This document shows positions 18,440-28,060 of a stretch of 64,000 bases of DNA, piece by piece. A program made the translations under genes and the position numbers. This stretch comes from Pectobacterium polaris. Lineage in GTDB: Bacteria; Pseudomonadota; Gammaproteobacteria; Enterobacterales; Enterobacteriaceae. Below the pieces are notes generated by a model. The model had not been told where the DNA came from. It made no database searches and was given only the letters and a program-made list of their open reading frames with translations. The stretch is from positions 1,302,001 through 1,366,000 of the forward strand of contig NZ_CP017481.1 in assembly GCF_002307355.1 (NCBI RefSeq), read 5' to 3'. The stretch's first letter is position 1; the number at the start of each line of letters is the position of its first letter.

Positions 18440-18473
18440 GATTCCAGCTTTCGTTGTTATAGAAGCTGGAATC
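18440..18473 (+). terminator. Hairpin after the symE-like gene
   Basis: GATTCCAGCTT and AAGCTGGAATC form a perfect 11-bp stem with a 12-base loop, ten bases after the stop codon. No T-run follows, so it is a terminator-like structure of uncertain strength. Confidence 0.5.
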
Positions 18474-18532
18474 CGCTGACGGCTTTGTTCATGTCGCTTC
18501 CACGACTTTCTTCCTGCGAATGTTTTAGATAT

Positions 18533-18949
18533 ATGAAAAGAAAAATAAGCATACTGCTAAGTATATCGATCCTGATTGCCTTGCCGCTTATCTATTATTG
18601 GCCTGCATTAGTCATTCTGACGGAGGGGAGTTCTCGCTATACGGAACAGGACGCCCGACGATATGAAATGCTTACGGACGATATCATTAAAAATTGCCCG
18701 CGCATTTCTCCTGTCTATGATTTTGGCTATGCAACGGTTGATGGCCCTGCGCTGGAAGTCAGCAATATTACGTTTCAAAACACCAATGACGCGACAAACA
18801 TACGCGGCTATCTAGCGTCGCTTGGTTTTACGCTGAGCTACACAGACTCTACGGGTGAGTATTGGAAGTCTACGGATTCAGATAAAACGATACATATAGG
18901 AATCATCAACGATCCTAAAACCGTTATCGTTGATGTCATACGAAAATAG
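18533..18949 (+). CDS. Hypothetical single-pass membrane protein
   Basis: I do not recognise this 138-residue protein. The start is taken at MKRKISILLSISILIALPL, a lysine-rich N-terminus followed by one membrane helix (about 5-24), so it is either anchored or exported. The remaining 110 residues look like a small alpha/beta domain with no cysteine pair or catalytic motif; residues 90-138 include GYLASLGFTLSYTDSTGEYW and KTVIVDVIRK. In-frame starts at 18491 and 18485 would put 14-16 polar residues ahead of the anchor. It lies among toxin-type genes; an immunity role is possible but unsupported. Confidence 0.6.
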   Translation: MKRKISILLSISILIALPLIYYWPALVILTEGSSRYTEQDARRYEMLTDDIIKNCPRISPVYDFGYATVDGPALEVSNITFQNTNDATNIRGYLASLGFTLSYTDSTGEYWKSTDSDKTIHIGIINDPKTVIVDVIRK

Positions 18950-18997
18950 CCCTGAGTAGGGTATGCAGTGCGTTTGAATGTATGGGTGATGTTCCGG

Positions 18998-19050
18998 TGT
19001 GTAGCATTTTTGTACACGTCATGTATAGTTGTATAGAGATTCACTACACA
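18998..19050 (+). promoter_or_regulatory. tacAT promoter and operator
   Basis: A -35 TTGTAC (19010-19015) and -10 TATAGA (19032-19037) are 16 bases apart. The tandem heptamers TGTATAG at 19022-19028 and 19030-19036 overlap the -10, and TGTGTAG/CTACACA (18998-19004, 19044-19050) bracket the whole region. Such repeats suit autorepression by the RHH antitoxin. Confidence 0.5.
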
Positions 19051-19059
19051 GGCATGATG

Positions 19060-19338
19060 ATGAAACCTGAAACCAAAGAAGCGCCAATCAATATTCGGGC
19101 CAAAGCCTCCCAGCGGGACTTGATCGATATGGCTGCAAACCTTGTATCAAAATCACGTACCGATTTTATGCTTGAAGCCGCCTGTCGCGAGGCGCAGGAC
19201 ATCTTGTTGGATCAACGTTTGTTTATTTTGGACAACGAACAGTTTGACGAATTTTTGACCGAGTTGGATGCACCTATCACTGCAGAGCGTCAGGCTCGCA
19301 TTAACGATCTGATGAGCCGTAAATCTCCATGGGAATAA
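19060..19338 (+). CDS. tacA: Type II antitoxin, TacA/DUF1778 family
   Basis: A 92-residue antitoxin with an N-terminal ribbon-helix-helix (APINIRAKASQRDLIDMAANLVSKSRTDFMLEAACREA) that binds operator DNA, and a C-terminal tail (FDEFLTELDAP) that neutralises the toxin. Three in-frame ATGs stand in a row at 19054, 19057 and 19060; AGG at 19050-19052 is best spaced for the third, which I choose. The last 10 bases overlap tacT in another frame, the usual coupling for this pair. Confidence 0.9.
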   Translation: MKPETKEAPINIRAKASQRDLIDMAANLVSKSRTDFMLEAACREAQDILLDQRLFILDNEQFDEFLTELDAPITAERQARINDLMSRKSPWE

Positions 19339-19811
19339 CTGCACCAGAGCCATTATCCTCCGGCCATAATCTTGCTGAATTTTGCAGCCAAGAACCGAGT
19401 TTGAATGAATGGCTAAAAAAGAAAGCGCTAAAAAATCATAGTGCAGGGATTTCCCGTGTATATGTTATTTGCACTGAAGGCACCCATCAGGTGATTGGAT
19501 ATTATTGTTTATCAACAGGTAGCGTTCAGAGAAATACAGCGCCTGGTGCATATAGGCGTAATGCCCCCGAATCACTACCAGTCATTGTCCTTGGGCGGCT
19601 TGCCATTGATCAGGCGTATTCTGGTAAAGGTTTGGGTGTGGCTTTATTAAAAGACGCGATATTTCGGACTGAGAATATTGCTTTGCAAGTGGGTGTGAGG
19701 GCATTAGTCGTTCACGCTCTGGATGAGAACGTGCGCAATTTCTATCTTAAATTCGCTTTTGATCCCTCGCCAGTGCAGCCCCTGATGCTACTCTATCCAA
19801 TTAAAATTTAG
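19329..19811 (+). CDS. tacT: TacT-type GNAT toxin
   Basis: A 160-residue GNAT acetyltransferase of the TacT/AtaT class. The acetyl-CoA loop SGKGLG is at 98-103, and the family block VIVLGRLAIDQAY precedes it; Tyr139 in RNFYLKFAF is the catalytic-region tyrosine. Characterised members acetylate the amino group of aminoacyl-tRNA, halting translation. All conserved motifs are intact, so the toxin is likely functional. Its antitoxin overlaps its start. It closes the accessory island next to the ugp control region. Confidence 0.93.
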   Translation: MGITAPEPLSSGHNLAEFCSQEPSLNEWLKKKALKNHSAGISRVYVICTEGTHQVIGYYCLSTGSVQRNTAPGAYRRNAPESLPVIVLGRLAIDQAYSGKGLGVALLKDAIFRTENIALQVGVRALVVHALDENVRNFYLKFAFDPSPVQPLMLLYPIKI

Positions 19812-19828
19812 AACTTTCCCTCCTTCCT

Positions 19829-19868
19829 CTGTAACTTTCCCGTCATCTTCCAGTTATTTTTCTGTCAT
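19829..19868 (+). promoter_or_regulatory. Two tandem Pho boxes of the ugp operon
   Basis: Four heptamers repeat with an exact 11-base period: CTGTAAC (19829), CCGTCAT (19840), CAGTTAT (19851) and CTGTCAT (19862), each separated by 4 bases. This is the PhoB site architecture, giving two adjacent 18-bp boxes about 75-115 bases upstream of ugpB. Strong phosphate-starvation control is expected. Confidence 0.8.
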
Positions 19869-19943
19869 GCGCTCATGTCATGTTTACCTTCGCATAAAAA
19901 ACGCCGTGATGATGGCGCATTTAATTGATTGCAGGAGACAGGC

Positions 19944-21278
19944 ATGTTCAACAACACAATTCGTAAAACACATGCTATTCGCACCGCCGCGGCGTGTGTG
20001 GCATTAGCGCTGATGAGCGCCAGTGCGCAGGCCGCGACAGAAATTCCTTTCTGGCACTCCATGGAAGGCGAATTAGGGAAAGAAGTTAATTCTCTGGCTG
20101 ACCGTTTTAACCAAACGCACAGCGATGTAAAAATTGTGCCGGTCTACAAAGGCAACTACGAACAGAATCTGGCTGCCGGGATTGCGGCCTACCGTGCTGG
20201 GAATGCGCCCGCCATTTTGCAGGTCTATGAAGTCGGTACGGCGACCATGATGGCAAGTAAAGCCATCAAGCCAGTCTACGAAGTCTTCAAAGATGCTGGC
20301 ATTAATTTCGATGAGTCGGTGTTTGTACCGACCGTCTCCGGTTATTACACCGATGCGAAGAGCGGCCACCTGCTGTCGCAGCCGTTTAACAGCTCCACGC
20401 CGGTGCTGTACTACAACAAAGATGCCTTCAAGAAGGCGGGTTTAGATCCAGAACAGCCGCCGAAAACCTGGCAGCAAATGGCCGAGTACACCGCCAAACT
20501 GCGTGCCGCCGGGATGAAGTGCGGTTATGCAAGCGGTTGGCAGGGCTGGATTCAGATTGAAAACTTCAGCGCCTGGCACGGTCTGCCAGTTGCGAGCAAG
20601 AATAACGGCTTTGATGGCACCGATGCCGTGTTGGAATTCAACAAACCAACGCAGGTTAAGCACATCCAGCTGTTGCAGGACATGAACAAGAAGGGTGATT
20701 TCACCTACTTCGGGCGCAAGGATGAGCCGACTGAGAAATTCTACAACGGCGATTGTGCTATCACTACTGCCTCTTCCGGTTCTCTGGCGAACATTCGTGA
20801 ACACGCCAAGTTCAACTACGGTGTCGGCATGATGCCGTATGACGCCGATGCGAAAGGCGCGCCGCAGAACGCCATTATCGGCGGAGCTAGCTTGTGGGTC
20901 ATGGGCGGTAAAGATGCCGCGACCTACAAAGGCGTCGCTGAGTTTATGAAGTTCCTGGCCGAGCCGGAAAATGCCGCTGAATGGCACCAGAAAACCGGTT
21001 ACCTGCCAATCACCACTGCGGCGTACGAGCTGACGCAGAAGCAGGGCTTCTACGAGAAAAATCCTGGTGCGGATATCGCCACGCGTCAGATGCTGAACAA
21101 GCCACCGTTGCCGTTCACCAAAGGTCTGCGTTTGGGCAACATGCCGCAGATTCGTACCGTTGTGGATGAGGAATTAGAAAGCGTATGGACAAATAAGAAG
21201 ACGCCACAACAGGCGTTGGATAGCGCAGTAGAACGCGGTAACGCGCTGCTGCGTCGCTTTGAGCAATCGACGAAGTAA
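19944..21278 (+). CDS. ugpB: sn-glycerol-3-phosphate ABC transporter, binding protein
   Basis: A 444-residue periplasmic solute-binding protein. The ATG at 19944 follows GGAG and starts a clear signal peptide ending in SAQA. The mature part, beginning [15 protein letters not shown], matches UgpB of E. coli, which binds glycerol-3-phosphate and glycerophosphodiesters. It is the first gene of ugpBAECQ and lies behind tandem Pho boxes. The frame is open to a TTG at 19929, but this is a poor start. There is no disruption. Confidence 0.97.
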   Translation: MFNNTIRKTHAIRTAAACVALALMSASAQAATEIPFWHSMEGELGKEVNSLADRFNQTHSDVKIVPVYKGNYEQNLAAGIAAYRAGNAPAILQVYEVGTATMMASKAIKPVYEVFKDAGINFDESVFVPTVSGYYTDAKSGHLLSQPFNSSTPVLYYNKDAFKKAGLDPEQPPKTWQQMAEYTAKLRAAGMKCGYASGWQGWIQIENFSAWHGLPVASKNNGFDGTDAVLEFNKPTQVKHIQLLQDMNKKGDFTYFGRKDEPTEKFYNGDCAITTASSGSLANIREHAKFNYGVGMMPYDADAKGAPQNAIIGGASLWVMGGKDAATYKGVAEFMKFLAEPENAAEWHQKTGYLPITTAAYELTQKQGFYEKNPGADIATRQMLNKPPLPFTKGLRLGNMPQIRTVVDEELESVWTNKKTPQQALDSAVERGNALLRRFEQSTK

Positions 21279-21350
21279 TACGCTTCTGTTGAGCAATATC
21301 GGGCCGAAGGGAATCGGCCTGTTTCTTTTCTGTTTGCAATGAGTTACCGC

Positions 21351-22238
21351 ATGACATCATCCCGCCCCGTTTTTCGCAGCAGCTGGTTGCCCTACGTGCT
21401 GGTGTTGCCCCAACTGCTGATTACCGTAATTTTCTTTATCTGGCCTGCCGGTCAGGCGCTGTGGTATTCGGTGCAGAATCTCGATCCGTTTGGATTATCC
21501 AGCGAATTTGTCGGCATGGAAAACTTCAGACAGCTGCTTAATAACCCTTACTACCTTGATTCGTTTTACACCACGCTGATATTCAGCTTCTTGGTGGCAG
21601 GGTTTGGCATGCTGATTTCACTCTTTCTGGCCGCGCTGGTGGACTATGTGATCCGTGCTAGCCGCCTGTATCAGACGCTGATCATCCTGCCGTATGCCGT
21701 GGCCCCCGCCGTTGCTGCCGTACTGTGGATGTTCCTGTTTAACCCCGGTCTGGGGCTGATCACCCACTTTCTCGGGCTGCTGGGCTATACGTGGAACCAC
21801 GCACAGCACAGCGGTCAGGCGATGTTTTTAGTTGTACTGGCATCGGTCTGGAAACAGATTAGCTATAACTTCCTGTTCTTCCTCGCGGCGCTGCAATCGA
21901 TCCCCCGTTCGCTGGTGGAAGCGGGCGCGATTGATGGTGCTGGCCCCGTGCGGCGCTTCTTCAATCTGGTGCTGCCGATGATCTCACCGGTGAGCTTCTT
22001 CCTGCTGGTGGTCAATCTGGTATACGCCTTTTTCGATACCTTCCCGATTATCGATGCCGCGACGGCCGGTGGGCCAGTGCAGTCGACAACCACGCTGATC
22101 TACAAGATTTATCGCGAGGGTTTCGCAGGGCTGGATCTGTCCAGTTCGGCAGCGCAGTCGGTAGTACTGATGCTACTGGTTATCGGGTTGACCGTGATTC
22201 AGTTCCGTTTTGTTGAGCGGAAGGTGAATTACCAATGA
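21351..22238 (+). CDS. ugpA: sn-glycerol-3-phosphate ABC transporter, permease UgpA
   Basis: A 295-residue inner-membrane permease with six predicted helices and the MalF-type cytoplasmic EAA loop ([26 protein letters not shown], about residues 190-215). I start at the ATG at 21351 because [15 protein letters not shown] aligns with the E. coli N-terminus and has GAG seven bases upstream; an ATG at 21339 has no site. It pairs with UgpE to form the channel energised by UgpC. Confidence 0.95.
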   Translation: MTSSRPVFRSSWLPYVLVLPQLLITVIFFIWPAGQALWYSVQNLDPFGLSSEFVGMENFRQLLNNPYYLDSFYTTLIFSFLVAGFGMLISLFLAALVDYVIRASRLYQTLIILPYAVAPAVAAVLWMFLFNPGLGLITHFLGLLGYTWNHAQHSGQAMFLVVLASVWKQISYNFLFFLAALQSIPRSLVEAGAIDGAGPVRRFFNLVLPMISPVSFFLLVVNLVYAFFDTFPIIDAATAGGPVQSTTTLIYKIYREGFAGLDLSSSAAQSVVLMLLVIGLTVIQFRFVERKVNYQ

Positions 22239-22263
22239 AGATGAATCTACAAGGTCAATGGCA

Positions 22264-23109
22264 ATGATTGAGAATCGTCGCGGGTTAGATATTTTCAGCC
22301 ACGTCATGCTGATCGTCGGCATTCTCGCCGTACTGTTTCCGCTGTACGTGGGGTTTGTGGCCGCCACGCTGGATAATCAGGAAGTCTTTCAGGCACCGAT
22401 GACGCTTATCCCCGGTTCTCACCTGTGGGAAAATCTGCGTTATATCTGGCTGCACGGTGCGGGCAACAACACCACGCCGTTCGGACTGATGCTGCTTAAC
22501 AGCTTCGTGATGGCGCTGGCGATTACGATAGGCAAAATTACCGTATCGATCCTGTCCGCTTACGCCATCGTCTATTTCCGTTTTCCGCTGCGCAACCTGT
22601 TCTTCTGGATGATTTTCCTGACGCTGATGTTGCCGGTGGAAGTACGTATTTTCCCGACGGTGGAAGTGATCGCACGGCTGGACATTATGGACAGCTACAC
22701 CGGTTTAACGCTGCCGCTGATGGCCTCGGCGACCGCCACTTTCCTGTTTCGCCAGTTCTTTATGACGCTGCCGGATGAATTGATGGAAGCGGCGCGTATC
22801 GACGGTGCCAGTCCGATGCGTTTCTTCTTCGACATGGTGTTACCGCTGTCGAAGACCAATCTGGCGGCGCTGTTCGTGATCACGTTCATCTACGGCTGGA
22901 ACCAGTATCTGTGGCCGCTGCTGATTGTCAGCGATGCCAGTCTGGGCACCGCAGTTGCTGGGATTAAAAGCATGATTGCCTCCGGCGATGGGGCGACTCA
23001 GTGGAATCAGGTGATGGCCGCGATGCTGCTGACCATGCTGCCGCCGCTGCTGGTCGTGTTACTGATGCAGCGCTGGTTCGTTCGCGGTCTGGTCGACAGC
23101 GAAAAATAA
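22264..23109 (+). CDS. ugpE: sn-glycerol-3-phosphate ABC transporter, permease UgpE
   Basis: A 281-residue MalG-type permease with six helices and the EAA loop at about residues 175-200 ([24 protein letters not shown]). It starts [16 protein letters not shown] as in E. coli; an ATG two codons earlier (22258) is also possible, since AAGG precedes both. It is separated from ugpA by 25 bases. It forms the heterodimeric channel with UgpA. Confidence 0.95.
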   Translation: MIENRRGLDIFSHVMLIVGILAVLFPLYVGFVAATLDNQEVFQAPMTLIPGSHLWENLRYIWLHGAGNNTTPFGLMLLNSFVMALAITIGKITVSILSAYAIVYFRFPLRNLFFWMIFLTLMLPVEVRIFPTVEVIARLDIMDSYTGLTLPLMASATATFLFRQFFMTLPDELMEAARIDGASPMRFFFDMVLPLSKTNLAALFVITFIYGWNQYLWPLLIVSDASLGTAVAGIKSMIASGDGATQWNQVMAAMLLTMLPPLLVVLLMQRWFVRGLVDSEK

Positions 23110-23307
23110 ATAGGTCATACCGTTGGTAAACCTCTTCATAGAATGAGAACGGTGATAATGGGATAGAAGAGTAAAGCGTTTGCGCCATGGATGGCGCAAT
23201 CCGAGCGTACAGGGATGTATTCACAGCGTCTTTACGATCTACCCATTATCACCGCACCGCTCGTCAGGTTTAGCAGCGATTTATCGAGACGAATTTCGGA
23301 AACGCTT

Positions 23308-24381
23308 ATGGCATGTTTAAAACTTCAGGCCGTCACCAAGTCTTACGATGGCAAAACACAGATTATCCAACCTATCGATCTGGACGTCGCTGACGGTGAG
23401 TTCGTCGTGATGGTCGGGCCTTCAGGCTGTGGTAAATCGACGCTGCTGCGTATGGTGGCAGGCCTCGAACGCACCACCAGCGGTGATATCTATATTGATA
23501 ACGAGCGAGTTACCAATCTGGAACCGAAAGATCGCGGTATTGCGATGGTGTTCCAGAACTATGCGCTTTATCCCCACATGAACGTGTTCGACAACATGGC
23601 TTACGGTCTGAAAATCCGTGGCTTCGGTAAGGCGCAGATCCGTGAGCGCGTGGAAGATGCAGCGCGAATTCTGGAACTGATGCCGCTGTTGCAACGCAAA
23701 CCGCGTGAGCTATCGGGCGGCCAACGTCAGCGCGTAGCGATGGGGCGGGCGATTGTGCGTGAACCGGCGGTATTCCTGTTTGACGAACCGTTGTCGAATC
23801 TGGATGCCAAACTGCGCGTACAGATGCGGCTCGAATTACAACAGTTGCACCAACGCCTGAAAACCACCAGCCTGTACGTCACGCACGATCAGGTTGAAGC
23901 TATGACGCTGGCGCAGCGCGTCATCGTCATGAACAAAGGGATCGCTGAGCAAATCGGTGCACCGGCTGATATTTATCGCCGCCCGGCATCGCTGTTTGTA
24001 GCCAGCTTTATTGGCTCACCGGCCATGAACCTGTGGTCAGGTCGCATTAGCGATGACGGCTGCCGCTTTGAAATCGATGGCGACATCGCGCTGGCGCTGC
24101 CTGAACCGAAGCCGCAATGGCGCGGTAAAGCATTGACGCTGGGGGTTCGACCAGAGCATATTCAGCTGGCGACGAGTGAAACTGGCGGTATCCCGTTGCA
24201 GATTTCAACACTCGAACTGCTGGGCGCGGACAATTTAGCGCACGGCAAGTGGGGCGGGCAGAATGTGATCGCGCGTCTCTCTTATGAGCACTGCCCCGCG
24301 ATCGGTTCAACGCTCTGGCTACACTTACCGACGTCATCATGGCACCTGTTTGATTCGCAAAGCGGATTACGGATGGAATAA
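23308..24381 (+). CDS. ugpC: sn-glycerol-3-phosphate ABC transporter, ATPase
   Basis: A 357-residue MalK-like ATPase. Walker [10 protein letters not shown] is at 37-45, the signature LSGGQ at 135-139 and Walker B FLFDE at 156-160; a C-terminal OB-type regulatory domain fills residues 240-357, as in UgpC and MalK. The start at 23308 gives the normal family length; the open frame reaches back to 23191 but encodes no conserved sequence there. Its stop overlaps the ugpQ start by one base (TAATG). The gap from ugpE is nearly 200 bases, so a second promoter is possible. Confidence 0.96.
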   Translation: MACLKLQAVTKSYDGKTQIIQPIDLDVADGEFVVMVGPSGCGKSTLLRMVAGLERTTSGDIYIDNERVTNLEPKDRGIAMVFQNYALYPHMNVFDNMAYGLKIRGFGKAQIRERVEDAARILELMPLLQRKPRELSGGQRQRVAMGRAIVREPAVFLFDEPLSNLDAKLRVQMRLELQQLHQRLKTTSLYVTHDQVEAMTLAQRVIVMNKGIAEQIGAPADIYRRPASLFVASFIGSPAMNLWSGRISDDGCRFEIDGDIALALPEPKPQWRGKALTLGVRPEHIQLATSETGGIPLQISTLELLGADNLAHGKWGGQNVIARLSYEHCPAIGSTLWLHLPTSSWHLFDSQSGLRME

Positions 24382-25130
24382 TGGAAACAATCTGGCCTTA
24401 CCCGAGCATTGTCGCCCATCGCGGCGGCGGTTCACTGGCACCGGAAAACACGCTGGCGGCGATTGATGTCGGTGCCAGCCTCGGTCACAAGATGATCGAA
24501 TTTGACGCCAAGCTGTCGCAGGACGGCCAGATTTTCCTCTTACACGACGATACGCTTGAACGCACCAGCAACGGCTGGGGCATTGCAGGAGAACTGCCGT
24601 GGGACAAGCTGGTCGGGCTGGATGTCGGCGGCTGGTACGGCCATAAATTTGTCGGCGAACGCCTGCCTCTGCTATCGGAAGTGGCAAAACGCTGCGTGCA
24701 GTACGGCATGGCGGCCAACATCGAAATTAAACCCACCACCGGATATGAAACAGAAACCGGACGGGTGATTGCGCTGGCAGCGCGTCAGCTGTGGGCCGAA
24801 CATCCGGCAGCACCGCTGCTGTCATCGTTCTCTATCGAAGCCCTGGAATCGGCGCAGCAGGCGGCGCCGGAACTGCCGCGCGGGCTGCTGCTGGATGAGT
24901 GGGAAGAGGACTGGCTGGCATTAACGCAGCGTCTGGGGTGTGTGTCCATCCATCTGAATCACAAACTGCTGACGGCAGAACGCGTCGCGGCGCTGAAAGC
25001 GGCGGGTTTGCGCATTCTGGTTTATACCGTCAACCAACCTGATCGCGCGCAAACTTTGCTGGATTGGGGCGTTGACTGTATCTGTACTGACCGGATAGAT
25101 TTAATTGGGGCTAACTTCGCGACCGGCTGA
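24381..25130 (+). CDS. ugpQ: Glycerophosphodiester phosphodiesterase, cytosolic
   Basis: A 249-residue GDPD-family TIM-barrel enzyme without a signal peptide. Catalytic and metal residues of the family are visible: His13-Arg14 (AHRGG), Glu40 and Asp42 (IEFDAKLS) and His55 (LLHDD). It hydrolyses glycerophosphodiesters brought in by UgpBAEC to glycerol-3-phosphate and an alcohol. It is translationally coupled to ugpC through a TAATG junction. Confidence 0.97.
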   Translation: METIWPYPSIVAHRGGGSLAPENTLAAIDVGASLGHKMIEFDAKLSQDGQIFLLHDDTLERTSNGWGIAGELPWDKLVGLDVGGWYGHKFVGERLPLLSEVAKRCVQYGMAANIEIKPTTGYETETGRVIALAARQLWAEHPAAPLLSSFSIEALESAQQAAPELPRGLLLDEWEEDWLALTQRLGCVSIHLNHKLLTAERVAALKAAGLRILVYTVNQPDRAQTLLDWGVDCICTDRIDLIGANFATG

Positions 25131-25140
25131 GGTTTGCCTT

Positions 25141-25265
25141 ATACCCGTCATACTTCAAGCTGCTTGTGCGTTGGCTGCCTTTGCTCGCCCCAGTCACTTA
25201 CCTGAGTAAGCTCCTGGGGATTCCCGCAGTTGCCGCCTTCACGCAACTCGAATTATTTAGGGTAT
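25141..25265. repeat. Palindromic intergenic repeat (ERIC/YPAL-like)
   Basis: A 125-bp element bounded by ATACCC and GGGTAT, with long imperfect arms (TACTTCAAGCTGC at the left, GCAACTCGAATTATT at the right) and a central hairpin-forming part. Similar palindromic elements are dispersed between genes in Yersinia, Serratia and Pectobacterium. It lies between ugpQ and the AEC carrier. The 16-base left end recurs inverted at 57047-57062. Confidence 0.75.
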
Positions 25266-25323
25266 ATCTCCGTAATAACGGATCCCCTTTCTGACTTGGT
25301 GCCGGTAATAAGGAAGTGGCGTC

Positions 25324-26280
25324 ATGCCCGCATTTATTGTTTCGCTTTGGCACCAGATTTTTCTGTCGTTACCCCTCTTTGTTCTTATCGCGCTCGGCTA
25401 TAGCCTGATTCGCTACGGTAAATGGCCGACGACTGTGACCGACGGCATGACGCGCTTTGTCTTCTCCGTCGCTATGCCCGCCATGCTGTTCCGCCTGATG
25501 TCGGATTTTTCCAAACGTCCGGTGGTGGATGCTCGGCTGCTGATTGCCTTTTTCGGCGGCTGCCTGCTGGTGTTTGTTCTGGGCCGAATCGTGGCGCGCA
25601 AAATCTTTCATCTTGATGGCGTCTCCGGTTCGCTGTTTGCGCTGAGCGGCATCTTTTCCAACAACGTGATGCTGGGGCTACCGATTGCCACGCTGATGCT
25701 GGGCGAAGAGGCGATTCCGTCGGTCGCGCTGGTGGTGGTATTCAACGGGCTGATTCTGTGGACGCTGGTGACGGTATCGGTGGAATGGGCGCGTAACGGG
25801 GCGCTGTCGCTACAGGGCTTTACTAAAACCGCGCTGGGCGTGCTGAGGAATCCGCTGATTATCGGCATTCTGTCCGGGACCTTATTCAGCCTGACGGGCC
25901 TGCCGCTGCCGTCGTATGTCGATCAGCCGCTTGCCATGCTGGGGCAGATTGCCGCGCCGCTGTCGCTGGTGGCACTGGGAATGGGGCTGGCGGAATACCG
26001 CGTGCGTGACGGCTGGCAGATCAGCACGGCGATTTGCGTGATCAAACTGTTGGTACAGCCGCTGGTGATCTGGGGAATTGCTATCGCGCTCGGCCTGCCG
26101 GAAATGGAAACGCGAGCGGTCGTGCTGCTGGGGTCGATGGCGGTGGGCGTCAACGTCTATCTGATGTCGCGCCAGTTTGATGTCTTGGGCGGCCCGGTGG
26201 CATCAAGTCTGCTGTTATCAACGGCGATGGCGGCATTAACCACGCCGTTGATTTTAACGCTGATGGGTGTGCGGCTATAA
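25324..26280 (+). CDS. AEC-family transporter
   Basis: A 318-residue integral membrane protein with about ten helices in two inverted halves, typical of the auxin efflux carrier/YfdV/MdcF family (Pfam Mem_trans). Markers include NNVMLGLPI near residue 112 and PLSLVALGMGL near 222. Bacterial members move small organic acids or are uncharacterised, so the substrate is unknown. It starts at the ATG at 25324 with AAGGAAG upstream, follows the palindromic repeat, and converges with the Gln-rich gene 14 bases beyond its stop. Confidence 0.9.
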   Translation: MPAFIVSLWHQIFLSLPLFVLIALGYSLIRYGKWPTTVTDGMTRFVFSVAMPAMLFRLMSDFSKRPVVDARLLIAFFGGCLLVFVLGRIVARKIFHLDGVSGSLFALSGIFSNNVMLGLPIATLMLGEEAIPSVALVVVFNGLILWTLVTVSVEWARNGALSLQGFTKTALGVLRNPLIIGILSGTLFSLTGLPLPSYVDQPLAMLGQIAAPLSLVALGMGLAEYRVRDGWQISTAICVIKLLVQPLVIWGIAIALGLPEMETRAVVLLGSMAVGVNVYLMSRQFDVLGGPVASSLLLSTAMAALTTPLILTLMGVRL

Positions 26281-26293
26281 GGCCGCAGTAGCC

Positions 26294-26590
26294 TCAGGGA
26301 TTCTGCTTAATCGGTGGCGGCGGTGTGGTTCTCTGTGAACGCTGTAGATCCTGCTGTAGCTGCTGCTGGCGTTGTTGCTGCAATTGCTGATTACGCTGCT
26401 GGAGCTGCTGATTCAACTGCTGTTGCTGCAATTTTTGGTTCTGCTGCATATTTTGCTGCAACTGTTTCTGGCTGCTGATGCCGTTCTCAAACTGCTGCTG
26501 GGGCGTGGGCGCTTGCGGCGTGTTGGCGCTTGCCAGAAGCGGCAGGCCGAGCAGCACAGCACAGGCCAATAATGCCTTAAGGTGTTTCAT
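26294..26590 (-). CDS. Exported glutamine-rich low-complexity protein, YhhA/DUF2756-like
   Basis: A 98-residue protein with a signal peptide (MKHLKALLACAVLLGLPLLASA) and a mature part made mostly of Q, with L, N and R. The pattern resembles E. coli YhhA (DUF2756), which also lies next to ugpQ and is Q-rich. The start at 26590 follows GGAGG; the open frame upstream adds 10 unlikely residues. A coiled-coil or disordered periplasmic protein is likely. Function is unknown even for YhhA. Confidence 0.75.
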   Translation of the reverse strand: MKHLKALLACAVLLGLPLLASANTPQAPTPQQQFENGISSQKQLQQNMQQNQKLQQQQLNQQLQQRNQQLQQQRQQQLQQDLQRSQRTTPPPPIKQNP

Positions 26591-26784
26591 TAAACCTCCA
26601 CACAGGCTGTATGCCCGCATCGTGTTTTCATCAGCACATTATCCTGATGTATTCACTTAAGTGTAATCGCTGTGGATGAAAACGTCGTGCAGAGTAATCC
26701 GCAATCCTGTGCACAGGTTTTGGGTTGCCCTGTGGGAATGCGTTATACTGCGGCGTAATTTTTCTTCGTGGTTGACGCTATCTC

Positions 26785-27249
26785 ATGTTCCATATCGCGC
26801 TCTATGAGCCTCAAATTGCACCGAACACCGGCAATATTATCCGACTGGCGGCCAACAACGGCTGTACGCTTCATTTGATTGAACCGCTAGGGTTTGATTT
26901 TGAAGAGAAAAAGCTGCGCCGCGCGGGGCTGGATTATCACGATCTAGCGAACGTCAGCCGTCATAAAAACTATCAGGATTTTCTGGCTGCGGTTCCCGGA
27001 AAACGTATCTTCGCGTGTACCACCAAAGGCAGTCGTCCCTACGATCAGCCGACCTATCAGCCCGATGATGTACTGCTGTTTGGATCGGAAACGTCCGGTC
27101 TGCCAGACGAGATTCGCAACGGCTTTGAGTCAGATTTCCGTATCCGCATTCCCATGCAGTCTAATAACCGCAGCCTGAATCTGTCGAATGCGGTGGCGAT
27201 CATCAGCTATGAAGCCTGGCGGCAAAATGGTTTCGGCGGTTGCCTGTAG
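26785..27249 (+). CDS. trmL: tRNA (cytidine/uridine-34-2'-O)-methyltransferase
   Basis: A 154-residue SPOUT methyltransferase matching TrmL (YibK) from end to end: N-terminal [19 protein letters not shown], middle [11 protein letters not shown], and the C-terminal trefoil-knot segment [19 protein letters not shown], which binds S-adenosylmethionine. It methylates the wobble ribose in leucine tRNAs. It starts at the ATG at 26785. The stop is followed within 20 bases by a CTGTAGC/GCTACAG hairpin that overlaps the end of the convergent gene. Confidence 0.97.
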   Translation: MFHIALYEPQIAPNTGNIIRLAANNGCTLHLIEPLGFDFEEKKLRRAGLDYHDLANVSRHKNYQDFLAAVPGKRIFACTTKGSRPYDQPTYQPDDVLLFGSETSGLPDEIRNGFESDFRIRIPMQSNNRSLNLSNAVAIISYEAWRQNGFGGCL

Positions 27250-27259
27250 CTGTTGCTTG

Positions 27260-28060
27260 CTACAGCCTGCCGTTGGCGGATTTTTTCAGTGGCGGATTCA
27301 CTAGAAACACCACTTCCCCGCGATAATACGGTGAAGTGGCAAGGCGCTGCTGCCACTGCGGTTCCCACTTACCGTGTTGTACCAGCCCGACCCGGAAAGG
27401 CAGGGTCAGCTTCATCAGCGCGGGCAGGTACTCGGCGTAGTTGGTAATGGTACTGCGCCCCTGATAAGTCTGCACCACCACTTCATCCAGCTTGCCCTGT
27501 AAGCGGTTCAACGCCGCAACATCACCGGTTTTCGACCAATCGAGCAGCCCCGTAATACTGAGCTGACAATCTTCGGGTAAACGCTCGCGTAATTGCGCCA
27601 GAAACGCGACATAGCCTGCCAACTGATAGCTTTTCGCGTCAAAATCGATCTGAATTCCAGCAACTTGATTCCCCTGACGCTGCCATTTTTCCCGTAACTT
27701 TACTATCCGATTCAGATGGCGATCGGAAAGCTCCAGCGTGGTCATGCGGAAGGCCAGCCAGACGCGGTTAACGCGCACCTGGCTGGGTGGGATCCCCTGA
27801 CGCAGGAATACGACTTTACCTTGTCGGCGCGCCACTTCACCCTGATGCAGGTACAGCGTCTGTGCCTGATGCAGGATGGGCTGGGGCCGCACCGCCGCCC
27901 ATAGCCAGAAGTCCTGATAGCGCGTCGCGTCGACGATGGGATGCGCCGCGTTGGCGGTTGAAGGTGCAACGTTAACGGAAGCGGCCTGCGTACAGAATGA
28001 AAGCAGGCCGGCCAGCACGATTAACGGCGTTACCAGTAATAATCGAGCTTGTCTGCCCAC
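27260..28060 (-). CDS. DUF3142 exported protein
   Basis: A 266-residue protein with an N-terminal signal or anchor (LLLVTPLIVLAGLLSFCTQA) and a DUF3142 body, a barrel-like domain with VAGIQIDFDAKS near residue 155 and TGLLDWSK near 190, reminiscent of glycoside-hydrolase barrels. The Cys near the cleavage point could make it a lipoprotein, though the motif is imperfect. It starts at a GTG (28060), AAGG upstream, 31 bases inside the preceding gene, so the two are translationally linked. Function is unknown. Confidence 0.85.
   Translation of the reverse strand: MGRQARLLLVTPLIVLAGLLSFCTQAASVNVAPSTANAAHPIVDATRYQDFWLWAAVRPQPILHQAQTLYLHQGEVARRQGKVVFLRQGIPPSQVRVNRVWLAFRMTTLELSDRHLNRIVKLREKWQRQGNQVAGIQIDFDAKSYQLAGYVAFLAQLRERLPEDCQLSITGLLDWSKTGDVAALNRLQGKLDEVVVQTYQGRSTITNYAEYLPALMKLTLPFRVGLVQHGKWEPQWQQRLATSPYYRGEVVFLVNPPLKKSANGRL

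Noticed and set aside
14640..19811. Prophage or integrative element
   Set aside because: ImmA-like and RHH proteins suggest one, but there are no integrase, structural genes, tRNA target or direct-repeat ends in view.
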